From the NCBI GenBank assembly GCA_022508605.1, contig JAFLUX010000008.1:1-58553 (forward strand): a stretch of 58,553 nt of DNA, in the 5' to 3' direction. Below the pieces are notes generated by a model. The model saw only the letters and a program-made list of their open reading frames with translations. It did no database searches and was not told the origin of the DNA. This DNA is from Bacteroidales bacterium (GTDB taxonomy: Bacteria > Bacteroidota > Bacteroidia > Bacteroidales > UBA932). Made by a program: the position numbers and the translations under genes. Of the stretch, positions 1 through 8,605 are shown in pieces (position 1 is the first letter of the stretch; each line of letters starts with the position of its first letter).

Positions 1-328
1 AAAAAGTAGAATAACAGTGACAAACACAGCTGGCTTCCACCAACTGTGTTTGTCATTGTCACCAACTAAAAATGTCCATTATACCGGCATTTTGCATGCA
101 ACTCGGAAATCACCCCCCCATTCTGGACCACTTTTTTCAACTGGTGTTTCAGAAAAGTCTCCCTTTTTGAAACCAAACTGAACTATCTACATGAATACTT
201 AATATGGTAATAATATCTATTTTCTGCTTTAACTTATACAATCATAGGTCCTCGCCATGTGGTCGATTATTGAGGTTTATCTATGGGATTTTATACGTTA
301 AGGGACAGGGCTTGGAAGTACATAGGTA
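1..328. other. Intergenic region at window start, no gene seen
   Basis: I find no convincing coding sequence here. The only structure I see is a long hairpin at 18-55. The remainder is AT-rich DNA with a run of seven C near 112-118. It lies downstream of the minus-strand CoiA-like gene, so it would hold that gene's 3' untranslated region. The neighbour to the left lies outside the window. Confidence 0.6.
18..55. repeat. Long hairpin, 16-bp stem with one G-T pair
   Basis: The arms 18-33 and 40-55 are inverted copies of each other (TGACAAACACAGcTGG against its complement, one mismatch that pairs as G-T in RNA), with a 6-nt loop CTTCCA. No U-tract follows directly on either strand, so it is not a clean intrinsic terminator. 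It could be a terminator variant, an attachment or insertion scar, or the 3' end of an element lying to the left. Confidence 0.6.
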
Positions 329-1405
329 TTATATTTTTTCCACTTTCATGGTGGAAAGGCGCTGTTCGACTCTGCTTACTAAATCCTGATTGATTCGATA
401 GAACTCGCATTGACTGGCTTGTTTCGATTCTGGATTTTGTGGAGTACCCTTGGACTTATAGAGGCAACAGAAGTGTGCCCCTTCAGTATAGAAAGACATC
501 ATTTCATATGAGTTCCGTCGATACTTGCACAAGGCGCAGGTCTTGAATTGGAGTCCCTCTCTAAGTGCATATACATAACCCAATTCATAGAAGTTGTCTC
601 CAAATTCTGCTGGCGGTTCAAAGTTCAGTTCCAGAATGGAATGAGGAGAAAGTCTCTTTGTCCGTTGGAGACAGCATACCATATCTTCTGTTTGAGGGAT
701 ATGGGCGGAACCATTTGAATAGAGACAGAAGCGCGTTATTTCCCGCCTTGATAATTGGCGTTTTTCATCGGACTGTCTTTTGAATCCATAAAAACTTACT
801 TTATCCGGAGATTCGGTAAATGGCTTCTCCATGAAAGAAATAATATTCTCCTCAGCCTGAATTCTTAATTCAATGATGTGAAGCTGTTTTTGAGGATTTA
901 TTTTCGAGGGCGAAGATTTGTGTGTAACCTGTATTTCAATAAGAATAGGATCTCTATTCGGCTGTTTGGAATTAGTCAGAAGAAGGTCGGCCCGAAAATC
1001 ACCAATGGCCTTTTCCTCTTCGCAGGTATCGTAATATTTCTTCAAGTTGAATTTTTCGCGCTGTTTCTCCTTACATATATCCTCTCTATAAAAAAGGCAA
1101 GAACCTTTTTGATCGCATGTGACCTCTCTATCATAGGCAATGTCAAAGGGATATTCAGAATCAAATTTTTCTTTCAGTAAACGCTTTCCTAATTTATGTA
1201 GATAGGTTTCGCTACCACAACCACCTTTCACGTTAGACTTATGAGCAAAATGACCAGCCCTGATTTGCCCAATCTTTGCTCCCATAGGAGCATCGCAACC
1301 GATACAACGATAGTTATGGCTGTTTCTCTCTTCAGGGATAACATCATTTATATTGACAATATCCCCATTCTCATCGTAGGCATAATGGTATTTTATCTGC
1401 GACAT
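329..1405 (-). CDS. CoiA-like zinc-ribbon / nuclease-fold protein
   Basis: A protein of 358 aa. The N-terminal part (residues about 5-75) resembles the competence CoiA-like domain: a Cys pair (RCIGCDAPM), an RAGHFAH motif and a conserved HKLGKRLLKEKF helix. The middle part carries a restriction-nuclease-like signature, FRADLLL followed by ILIEIQVTHKSSPSK, which fits the D...ExQ/ExK pattern of the PD-(D/E)xK fold. The C-terminal part has further CxxC-like pairs (CALCKYR, CCLYKSKG), suggesting a second zinc site. ATG 1405 is preferred because the open frame upstream begins only with TTG. Its role is unknown. CoiA relatives act in DNA uptake or recombination, but this standalone version in AT-rich DNA could equally be a defence nuclease. 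Confidence 0.7.
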   Translation of the reverse strand: MSQIKYHYAYDENGDIVNINDVIPEERNSHNYRCIGCDAPMGAKIGQIRAGHFAHKSNVKGGCGSETYLHKLGKRLLKEKFDSEYPFDIAYDREVTCDQKGSCLFYREDICKEKQREKFNLKKYYDTCEEEKAIGDFRADLLLTNSKQPNRDPILIEIQVTHKSSPSKINPQKQLHIIELRIQAEENIISFMEKPFTESPDKVSFYGFKRQSDEKRQLSRREITRFCLYSNGSAHIPQTEDMVCCLQRTKRLSPHSILELNFEPPAEFGDNFYELGYVYALREGLQFKTCALCKYRRNSYEMMSFYTEGAHFCCLYKSKGTPQNPESKQASQCEFYRINQDLVSRVEQRLSTMKVEKI

Positions 1406-1513
1406 CTTTGTTTGATTAAAACGCAAAATCCTTAAAACATCAATTAAAATCAATCATTTGCAAGTCCACATGGTCCAATCTAATAACGAGCAATAATGAA
1501 ACCTTTATCTGCG

Positions 1514-1969
1514 CTATAATATTTTAATCATCATTCTTTGATTGCTCTCTGTTGACCACTGAACTTGCCAGGTAGAGCCGGTCGCAGTATCAAGGAGTAT
1601 GAAATTATACATATTCTGTGTTTTATAGAGTTCAAAACGACCCGCAAAACTTCCCTCACTATCATAAAATGGAACTAATGACACGTCATTAAGGACTGTT
1701 TTGAACCGGTAGTCTGGACCTTTTGTCGAAAATTGCACCTGCCAAATCCGCCCTGAATAGGTTTCTAATTCCAAGAAAGTCCACATACTATCTGTTGGAT
1801 ACAATTTATACGAAGGTGCTGTATGTTGCGAAATCCTTTGAAGATAGCCAACAGTCAAGGAATCTTTTAATGTCCAGTCAGTAGACACAGTATCATCAGT
1901 ATATCCTTGTGCTTGTACAATAAATACGTCCATTAGAACAACAAGCATTGTTAATATCAACCTTTTCAT
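1514..1969 (-). CDS. Exported protein with two WQVQ repeats
   Basis: 151 aa starting MKRLILTML with a Sec signal peptide cleaved near IVQAQ-GY. The mature protein contains two similar units: MWTFLELETYSGRIWQVQFST and, about 50 residues later, a unit with YNFILLDTATGSTWQVQWSTE, each followed by a short variable segment. I recognise the WQVQ pattern from short uncharacterised Bacteroidales proteins but know of no function. ATG 1969 is chosen because it sits directly before the signal peptide; the longer frame to 1996 would put non-hydrophobic residues ahead of it. A -7 box lies 25 nt upstream. It is probably monocistronic. Confidence 0.75.
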   Translation of the reverse strand: MKRLILTMLVVLMDVFIVQAQGYTDDTVSTDWTLKDSLTVGYLQRISQHTAPSYKLYPTDSMWTFLELETYSGRIWQVQFSTKGPDYRFKTVLNDVSLVPFYDSEGSFAGRFELYKTQNMYNFILLDTATGSTWQVQWSTESNQRMMIKIL

Positions 1970-1993
1970 AATTCTAAAATATTTTATACCTAA

Positions 1994-2001
1994 CAAAGAT
2001 A
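1994..2001 (-). promoter_or_regulatory. Candidate -7 box for the WQVQ-repeat gene
   Basis: On the minus strand the sequence reads TATCTTTG, an exact fit to the Bacteroidales -7 consensus TAnnTTTG. A T-rich stretch lies about 20 nt upstream where TTTG would be expected. Transcription would start near 1988, giving a leader of about 20 nt before ATG 1969. Confidence 0.5.
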
Positions 2002-2084
2002 ATAAAGAGAAACTAAAAAAAAGAACCCATACAAAGTATGAATTCCTTAATCCAAAGTTTCCAAAAATTATTACAATTCTTATT

Positions 2085-2679
2085 ATGTCGATGTTCGCAA
2101 TGTCGGCTTATGCTCAATTCGTCGTATACGAACCTTTAAGATCAACACCACCTCGATCTCAATCTCAATCTTCTTCTCAAATTATAACCACTACCGCTTA
2201 TGCCGTTTCGGGGGACAGATATGTCAAATCGCGGATCCGTGTACAGATTACAGACGAGGGATATCGTGGCAGTTCTATCAAAGTCGTAGAAATATATGAG
2301 CCTAGTCCCTATGGTGCTCGATGGAAGAAAATTAGTTATGGTGAAGGTTTTGCTAAAGAATGCTTTCCGTCGAACTTCGCGGTTACGAAAGAACGGGAAT
2401 TAGAACTCCAGTTGGAATCACAATTCATGTATAAGGCACATTTTATTCTGAAGAATTGGTACTTTGATTTATGACGAAGAAACAGAAACTATGATCGGAA
2501 CATGGACTGGTGAATTGAACCGGAACCTGGAGCGTGACCGTCGTGGGGACATTGGGAATGTCGGTTCGGAAGAAAAATGTATCTTTACAATCAGATTAGA
2601 GTTGTTTGAAATACAGTTGATTAACCCTTGCAGGCATAGTACAAGAATATGCGTGCACAAGTGTGTAAACACGAGATAA
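2085..2679 (+). pseudogene. Decayed exported protein (lost start, probable frameshift)
   Basis: The open frame 2085-2474 (129 aa) begins inside what looks like a signal peptide: the in-frame codons upstream of ATG 2085 encode KIITILI, which with MSMFAMSAYAQ would make a normal signal peptide, but no ATG, GTG or TTG precedes it. The frame ends at 2474 after KNWYFDL. An overlapping +1 frame from 2464 continues with IYDEETETMIGTWTGEL and ends at 2679 without an obvious domain end. The simplest reading is one exported protein of roughly 190-200 aa with a lost start codon and one frameshift. An ATT start at 2067 is possible but rare. Family not recognised. The stretch 2680-2752 holds nothing I can identify. 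Confidence 0.5.
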
Positions 2680-2752
2680 TTACTACTTAAATGATTGAAA
2701 ATAAAGTATATGAATACATGGGAAACTATGTGAACGGTCTTCCCAGCACCAC

Positions 2753-2796
2753 GAAAAAGAAAATGCCGACCGTTTTCGGTCGGCATTTTCTTTTTC
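2753..2796. terminator. Bidirectional intrinsic terminator, 20-bp stem
   Basis: The arms 2753-2772 and 2777-2796 are perfectly complementary over 20 bp with a TTTT loop. The core is GC-rich (ATGCCGACCG) and the outer part is an A-run on one side and a T-run on the other, so it works as a U-tracted terminator in both directions. It lies between the converging remnant at 2085-2679 (+) and the DUF362 gene (-). It also marks the visible switch from AT-rich accessory DNA to the more GC-rich core. Confidence 0.9.
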
Positions 2797-2829
2797 CGCA
2801 TTCAGAGAGCGGCAGGCACGGCCTGTGCA

Positions 2830-3846
2830 TCAGTCCAGGCTGACGATTTCGTACTTGCACGTGCCGAGGCCTATCTGCTCCGCATACGCGGTGATATGCG
2901 TCCCATGCAGCCGTTCTATGCGCTCCCGCAGGGGCTTCGCATCATCGCCCTCGCTGTCTTCGTGGCCGAACACAAGATCCAGGCAGGCCTGGTCGAGGGC
3001 CACGGGATCGGTGGAGGCGAGTATGCCTATGTCCTTGAGGCGCGGGGCCGCGGGATGACCGTCGCAGTCGCAGTCGACGGACATGTTGTTCATCACGTTT
3101 ATGTATATTATGTCCCTGCCGTCCTGCTTGAAGTAGTCATGCACGGCCTGGGCCGCCGCCGCCATGGATTCGATGAACGAGTCCTGGCTGTTGGAGCCTA
3201 TGATAAGTCCGGAACTTCTTTTGCCGGCAGTGTGGATATAGACCTTTCCGGCAGACGAGGCCACGCCTATGCTCTGATTCTTCAGCACACCGCCGAAGCC
3301 GCCCATCGCGTGCCCCTTGAAATGGGCCAGGTTAATCATGAAGTCGTAGTTGCGTATATGCTCGCCCACTATGTCGTATTTAATCCAGGTGGTATCCGAC
3401 ACTGGAAGCCGTATTTCATCCTCCGCATCCATTATATCCACATCGGCGATGCTGGCGTAGCCGCGCTCCTCTATGGCCTTGAGATGTTTGGCTGTAGTGC
3501 CCCTGTTGCCTCCGTAGGCAGTGTTGCACTCGACCAGCGTGCCGCCCACTTTCTGCACGAGGTCCTTTATCAGTTCGGGGCGGAGATGGTTGCTCTTGGA
3601 GGATTCGCCCGTGGATATCTTTACCGCCACACGCCCCTTGGCCGGCACGCCTAAGGCATCATATACTTTCACGAGACCTTCCGGGGAAAGATCCGAAGTA
3701 AAATACACCGTGGCGGCCGCCAGCGAATCGGCGGAAGTCACGGTCTTCGCATCACCGCCGCTCCCGCGGGCCCCTCTTGTACCGGAGCAGGCAACGGCAA
3801 CCAGCGCAAGGACGGCTGGCACAAACAGTAAAAACAATCTTTTCAT
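2830..3846 (-). CDS. DUF362 domain lipoprotein
   Basis: 338 aa. MKRLFLLFVPAVLALVAVAC-S is a lipoprotein signal with the lipid-attached Cys near residue 20. The rest matches the DUF362 family (exported versions): a VAVKIST strand, LIKDLVQKVGGTLVECNTAYGGNR, the FMINLAHFKGHAMGGFGGVLKN segment, and the DIGILASTDPVALDQACLDLV segment near the C-terminus. The ferredoxin-type Cys cluster of some DUF362 proteins is absent; the only paired Cys are in SVDCDCDG. Function unknown. ATG 3846 is chosen over the longer frame because it starts the signal peptide. A TATATTTG box (3852-3859) sits 5 nt before it, which would give a leaderless message. Divergent from the lipoprotein gene at 3914. Confidence 0.85.
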   Translation of the reverse strand: MKRLFLLFVPAVLALVAVACSGTRGARGSGGDAKTVTSADSLAAATVYFTSDLSPEGLVKVYDALGVPAKGRVAVKISTGESSKSNHLRPELIKDLVQKVGGTLVECNTAYGGNRGTTAKHLKAIEERGYASIADVDIMDAEDEIRLPVSDTTWIKYDIVGEHIRNYDFMINLAHFKGHAMGGFGGVLKNQSIGVASSAGKVYIHTAGKRSSGLIIGSNSQDSFIESMAAAAQAVHDYFKQDGRDIIYINVMNNMSVDCDCDGHPAAPRLKDIGILASTDPVALDQACLDLVFGHEDSEGDDAKPLRERIERLHGTHITAYAEQIGLGTCKYEIVSLD

Positions 3847-3913
3847 ACCTGCAAATATATGACAAAAAATTCGCATATTTGCATCTTCTAAACAACGCGA
3901 AATTGCTGACAAG

Positions 3914-5734
3914 ATGAATTACGCCAAATTTCTGCGGGCTTTTGCAGCGAGCGCAATTTGCTCTGCCATTGTTTCCTGTACGGATTCTTCCTATGATTTG
4001 AGTGAAATAGACCCCTCGGTCGATATAAAGGCCGACCTCAGCATTCCTGTCGGGAACTCCGGGTTCATCAGGGTCGGAGACCTTCTCGAACTCGGGGACG
4101 AACTCGTGAGCGCCGATGCCGACGGCAATTATTTCCTGAGCTTCAGGGCCGATGAGGCCGTGACCAGCGACATTTCCGTGCCGTCCTTCGACTTCAACCA
4201 CACTTCGTCCATGGATGCCGCCTACCTGCATTTCCCCAGCAGCTCCAACTCTTTCGGCAAGCTGCCGGAGGGACTTACTCCCGAAGAGATACACCGGCGC
4301 TACCCCGACATAGACCTGACCTACGTCTTCCCCATCACGAATCCTGAGAATCCGTCCGAGAGCTTCATGATGGATTTCGACATAGATGCCGACCTCCCGG
4401 ATGCCTTCACCGACATACGCTATGCCAGCATAGACGCCGAAGTCCGGCTCGACATCGGTCTCGAAGGCAGGATTACGTTCATGGAAGGCGCCGAAATCGT
4501 ATTTCCGCAGTATCTTGTCCTCGCCAGCGTCCAGAAGGACAGCCGGCTGCAGGTCAGCGGCGGGCACAGCATAAGGCTGAAACAAGACATGACGGTAGAC
4601 AGGGCGGAAAGCGTGTCCGTGCAGGTCGAGGGCGTAGATCTCTCACAGGTGCCCGGCCACGGAATCATAGTGGAAAACGGCAGCCGCCAGCTTATGATAT
4701 CGGAAGCCGTCACGGTCAACGGAAATGTCAGAATAGACCTCCTCGATTTCGACCGCGTCCCCACCATGGACAACGGCATACCCGTAAAAATGCAGTTCGT
4801 CCTCGACAGGTTCTCCGTTTTCAGGGCGCAGGTCAAACTCGACGTCGCAAAATCCGCCGAAGGCACGGACTTGGTGCTCTCCGACGTGCCCGACATACTT
4901 TCAGCTGACAATGTGACCCTCGATGTATGGAATCCCATGCTGCTGCTCGAATTCGACAATTCGTCCCCTGTCATCGCCCGCCTCGATGCCGATATGCAGG
5001 CGTTCAAGGGCGATACCCAGACGGCGGACATACACATAGGAACAAACGGCCCCGCAGACAACCGAACCGAGCCTATACAGATAAATCCAGGGTCCCAGGC
5101 CTTCTGCCTGTCCCGCCAGGGCACATCTGCCTGGCCTGATGCCAAGGCCGTCAAGGCGGAGAGGCTTTCCATGCTTTTCAATACCGTCCCGGAGGTGATA
5201 AGTTTCCGCAACATAAGGCTTCGCACCCCTGACGAATGGGTTGAACTGGACCTTACCGACAACGCCTACACAGTCAGCTTCGACTACGCGGTCCAGTGTC
5301 CGCTCGCTTTCGGACGCAAGCTCAGCATACAGTATGAAATCCCTGTTGGAGGCATGGGCGGACTGCTCGCCGGCGAGGGCATAGAGCTGGAAAGGGCCGA
5401 ACTGAGATTCGACATCACGAACTCAATCCCCTGGAACATGACCCTCGACGCCACGGCGATGGACTCCGAAGGCAATCCCATAGAATCGGGAGTCGTAATA
5501 AGCATGAATCCGGCGATAGTCGCGGCCGGTTCCACCGACAGCCCTTCCGTATCGCCTGTGGCCATTTCCATCAGTTCCGAAAAGGGCGCACTTCAGGAGT
5601 TCGACGGGTTCCTGCTGAGACTGAAGCTCGAAGGAGACGCACAGCTCGAAGGCTTGCCGCTCAACGAGAACCAGGGCATCAGACTGACTGACATTTCAGC
5701 ATCCATCAAAGGAGAAGTTTCCATAAGGGAGTAA
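3914..5734 (+). CDS. Large lipoprotein paired with DUF5723 protein
   Basis: 606 aa with a lipoprotein signal ending AIVSC (Cys 22). The mature part is rich in beta-strand patterns and Asp/Ser and has no enzyme motif I can see; it reads like an elongated surface or periplasmic lipoprotein. The next gene, a DUF5723 outer-membrane barrel, follows after 18 nt on the same strand and a GAGGGAG sequence precedes that gene, so the two look cotranscribed and probably work together at the outer membrane. I do not recognise a named family. The gene is divergent from the DUF362 gene, with a 67-nt AT-rich spacer that must hold both promoters; CATATTTG (one mismatch to the -7 consensus) lies in it. Confidence 0.8.
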   Translation: MNYAKFLRAFAASAICSAIVSCTDSSYDLSEIDPSVDIKADLSIPVGNSGFIRVGDLLELGDELVSADADGNYFLSFRADEAVTSDISVPSFDFNHTSSMDAAYLHFPSSSNSFGKLPEGLTPEEIHRRYPDIDLTYVFPITNPENPSESFMMDFDIDADLPDAFTDIRYASIDAEVRLDIGLEGRITFMEGAEIVFPQYLVLASVQKDSRLQVSGGHSIRLKQDMTVDRAESVSVQVEGVDLSQVPGHGIIVENGSRQLMISEAVTVNGNVRIDLLDFDRVPTMDNGIPVKMQFVLDRFSVFRAQVKLDVAKSAEGTDLVLSDVPDILSADNVTLDVWNPMLLLEFDNSSPVIARLDADMQAFKGDTQTADIHIGTNGPADNRTEPIQINPGSQAFCLSRQGTSAWPDAKAVKAERLSMLFNTVPEVISFRNIRLRTPDEWVELDLTDNAYTVSFDYAVQCPLAFGRKLSIQYEIPVGGMGGLLAGEGIELERAELRFDITNSIPWNMTLDATAMDSEGNPIESGVVISMNPAIVAAGSTDSPSVSPVAISISSEKGALQEFDGFLLRLKLEGDAQLEGLPLNENQGIRLTDISASIKGEVSIRE

Positions 5735-5752
5735 ACGAGAGGGAGTAGATTT

Positions 5753-7225
5753 ATGAAAAAGATATTTGCCACACTGATTCTGGGTACAGCCGTCACACTT
5801 CACATCTTCGCTTCGGAGCCTGTGCGCACGGCTTATTTTCTCGATGGCTACGATTTCGGCCACCGGCTCAATCCGGCCATACAAAGCCCACGCAGCTATA
5901 TCGCCCTGCCCGTACTCGGTTCCACGAGCTTGGGCATCAGGTCCAATCTGGGAATCAGCACATTCCTGTACCCGTCCGGAGACGGGAGGCTGGTGACTTT
6001 CATGAACGGGAGCGTCTCCGGCGAAGAATTCCTCAAAAGGCTCAACAAGAACAACAACGTCAATGCGGACTTTTCCACCGGGCTGCTTTCCCTCGGATTC
6101 CGCGGGGAGCGCGGATTCACCTCGGTAGAGGCCAATTTCAAGGGAAGCATAGGTGCCAACCTGCCGCGTGACCTGTTTGCCTTCGCCAAGAATGTCGGAG
6201 CTGCCGAGAACTACGACATAAGCCACATAGGGATGCGCGGAAACGCCTATGTCGAACTGGCAGTGGGCCACTCGCACAAGATAGGCGACAGATTCACGGC
6301 AGGAGTGAAGGTAAAGGCGCTTTTCGGAGGCATGGACGGAAGGATGGATATCGAGAACATGAAAATCAGGATGGCTGCCGATGAGTGGAGCATCACCTCC
6401 GGGGGCGGGTCAATCAGGTTAAGCGCACCGGACGGAATACAGGTCCCGACATACAGCGAGAGCGGCAACACCCCGCCCGCAGGAGGAAACGGGGACATGC
6501 TGGATTTCTCCGCATTCGAATTTGACTTCGACCCCGTCGAAGCCTTCCGCCGCAACGGAATCAAATCGTTCCTCGGAGGTTTCGGCGCCGCACTCGACCT
6601 CGGCGTCTCTTATGAGCTTATCGACGGACTGACGCTTTCCGCCTCCGTGCTCGATCTCGGATTCATAAAATGGAAAACAGCCCTCAGCGCAAGGCCCTCC
6701 GACAAGATGTGGTCGTTCAAGGGCTTCGACGACATTTCGCTCGACAAAGACAGCGAGAACGACCTACAGCAGCAGTTCGACCATCTTTTCGATGACTTCA
6801 GCGACATGCTCATGATGCAAAGGAACGCCGACGAAAGAGACGGATACGTCAGTGCGCTGGCGGCTACCGTAAGCGTCGGTGCGGAATATGAACTGCCCTT
6901 CTGGAGAGACCTTTCCGTCGGGGGACTCTTTACCTCGAAGATGGACGGGGCCTACTCATGGAATGAAGGACGCGCCTCGCTCAATCTGGCGCTCGGCAAC
7001 TGGTTCGGGCTGTCAGGCAGTTATGCCCTGTCCACTTTCGGGTCCGGATTCGGAGCCGCCGCAAACCTGCACAGCAGAATATTCAGCCTCTACATAGGAG
7101 CTGACAGCATATTGGCCAGATTCACGAAGCCGGTGATAGGAGGCGTCGTAGGGCTGCCTGTAGACCACCTGAACTTCGGGGTGCATTTCGGGCTCGTAAT
7201 CAATCTGAGCAGGTACAAGGGGTAA
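5753..7225 (+). CDS. DUF5723 family outer-membrane barrel protein
   Basis: 490 aa with a Sec signal peptide (MKKIFATLILGTAVTLHIFA). Features typical of DUF5723: TAYFLDGYDFGHRLNPA near the N-terminus, alternating amphipathic strands, glycine-rich turns (LGFRGERGFTSVEA) and a C-terminus with strands such as DHLNFGVHFGLVINLSRY. The family is expected to be an outer-membrane beta-barrel; its substrate is unknown. It follows the large lipoprotein after 18 nt. A small hairpin with five T begins 8 nt past its stop codon, inside the last codons of the converging BNR gene. Confidence 0.85.
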   Translation: MKKIFATLILGTAVTLHIFASEPVRTAYFLDGYDFGHRLNPAIQSPRSYIALPVLGSTSLGIRSNLGISTFLYPSGDGRLVTFMNGSVSGEEFLKRLNKNNNVNADFSTGLLSLGFRGERGFTSVEANFKGSIGANLPRDLFAFAKNVGAAENYDISHIGMRGNAYVELAVGHSHKIGDRFTAGVKVKALFGGMDGRMDIENMKIRMAADEWSITSGGGSIRLSAPDGIQVPTYSESGNTPPAGGNGDMLDFSAFEFDFDPVEAFRRNGIKSFLGGFGAALDLGVSYELIDGLTLSASVLDLGFIKWKTALSARPSDKMWSFKGFDDISLDKDSENDLQQQFDHLFDDFSDMLMMQRNADERDGYVSALAATVSVGAEYELPFWRDLSVGGLFTSKMDGAYSWNEGRASLNLALGNWFGLSGSYALSTFGSGFGAAANLHSRIFSLYIGADSILARFTKPVIGGVVGLPVDHLNFGVHFGLVINLSRYKG

Positions 7226-7228
7226 GAC

Positions 7229-8605
7229 CTACCGGTCGCGGACCGTTTTTACAAGACGCAGCTCAGAAGCAGTGCGTGTCCTGAGACGGCCTTTCTTCTT
7301 GTCCCTGTTAGGATAGCGGGTTTCATAGCTCAGGACATAGCGCACATGACCGTCATCCATGCAATCGCCCGATTGCACTTCCTTGTGCACCAGGACGCCG
7401 CGCCGGGAAGGGCGGTCAACGGCGGCCGGAAAGTCGCTGTAAGGCATCTGTACGGTGCTCCCGTCACGAGGGTCGTAAGTCAGGAGCCAATCCGTCATGG
7501 AGCCGTTTCGAGGGGAATCGTCATCTTCGACAAGTTTTGAGAAATAAAGGAAGCAATTCCCGTCATCAGTCCACAGTCCTTTCATATCCAATTTGAAAAC
7601 TATGCTTCCGCGGCCGGAAAACTCCCATTTCCAATCCCAGTCGGTGACGCGGCGCGGCACCCAGCCGTCACCCTCAAGCATGGCTATATACAGATTGGTA
7701 TGGTCGTTCTCATCGTATTTGTGATATCCCACAAGAGGGTTGTCATCCTCATCGAAGCCCAGGACAAAGCCTCCGTTAATCAATCCACCTCCGGCCTTTA
7801 CGTCATCGACGAGAAAACCGTCATCCCGCGGACTCAGAGGGAGCCGCCGCGCATAGCCGCCGGGGCTTTTCCATACTTTCAGGTCGTCGGAGAACGCATA
7901 ATACAGCCCGTGATTGGTGGCGCAGTCAGAGCTGTCCCGCCAGCACCAAAGCATGTGGTAGTTGCCGTCGGCGCAGGCATAAGGTCCCTTGAAATAGCTG
8001 TTGGACTCCCCTTTCCCGTCGAAGAGAGGTTCGAGCGACAATTTCTCCCACTCCCGGACATCATAGTCGTACACATTGAGATAAGAACTTCCGTTCCCGC
8101 TGTAGCCATTGCGATAGTGGAATACGAGGATGCTGTCGGTCTGCAGGAACTCAGGGTAGGTGACGCTGTCTTCGAAGATGCCTGTCATGGACGCCCTGTG
8201 CATCGAGGCTATGTCCCCGGGATATTCACTGCGATAATACACAAGAGAATCGCTGTGCATATTGCCGCTCAGATGAACCCCGTTCTCCCTGTCCACGGCA
8301 AGGCTTATGTAGCGGTGGCTGTCCCAGTTCGCCCTTTCCGGGAGGACTTTGTACGTCCACTTGCCCGTAGAATCCTTTTTGGCTAATTTGAGATAATGCG
8401 CCGCGTCGTAATAGCCGACATAAAACTCTCCGTCTTTGGCACAAAGAGCATATCTGACGTCGAAATCCGCGGCGCAGAAATCCACGATTTCCTCACTTTC
8501 GACATGCCATGCGCCGCTGCCCGTGGTCTCCTCCTGCATCGCGCCGCATCCGCACAGCAGCAGCAAGCAGATGCCGAACGCCGGTAAATGTTTTGTAAGG
8601 TTCAT
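7229..8605 (-). CDS. BNR-repeat lipoprotein at end of capsule locus
   Basis: 458 aa with a lipoprotein signal (LLLLCGC, Cys near 20). The body resembles the BNR_4 type beta-propeller family found in sialidase-like proteins and some polysaccharide lyases: AHYLKLAKKDSTGKW, NWDSHRYISLAVDRENGVHLSGNMHSD, LFDGKGESNSYFKGPYACADGNYHMLWCWRD, GLYYAFSDDLKVWKS and NPLVGYHKYDENDHTNLY. The family may cleave or bind surface glycans; catalytic residues cannot be assigned safely. Its ATG overlaps the stop codon of the PglD-like gene (ATGA), so it belongs to the capsule operon and could be a capsule-directed lyase or a binding protein. Confidence 0.75.
   Translation of the reverse strand: MNLTKHLPAFGICLLLLCGCGAMQEETTGSGAWHVESEEIVDFCAADFDVRYALCAKDGEFYVGYYDAAHYLKLAKKDSTGKWTYKVLPERANWDSHRYISLAVDRENGVHLSGNMHSDSLVYYRSEYPGDIASMHRASMTGIFEDSVTYPEFLQTDSILVFHYRNGYSGNGSSYLNVYDYDVREWEKLSLEPLFDGKGESNSYFKGPYACADGNYHMLWCWRDSSDCATNHGLYYAFSDDLKVWKSPGGYARRLPLSPRDDGFLVDDVKAGGGLINGGFVLGFDEDDNPLVGYHKYDENDHTNLYIAMLEGDGWVPRRVTDWDWKWEFSGRGSIVFKLDMKGLWTDDGNCFLYFSKLVEDDDSPRNGSMTDWLLTYDPRDGSTVQMPYSDFPAAVDRPSRRGVLVHKEVQSGDCMDDGHVRYVLSYETRYPNRDKKKGRLRTRTASELRLVKTVRDR
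7233..7250 (+). terminator. Intrinsic terminator inside the converging gene
   Basis: CGGTC-GCG-GACCG (7233-7245) followed by TTTTT. It would end the message of the DUF5723 gene. It lies within the last codons (TVRDR) of the opposing BNR lipoprotein gene, since only 3 nt separate the two stop codons. The stem is only 5 bp, so strength is uncertain. Confidence 0.55.

Noticed and set aside
2469..2801. 110-codon minus-strand frame over the decayed gene and the terminator
   Set aside because: It runs through the 20-bp terminator stem and gives low-complexity Phe/His-rich protein; no start signal or domain.
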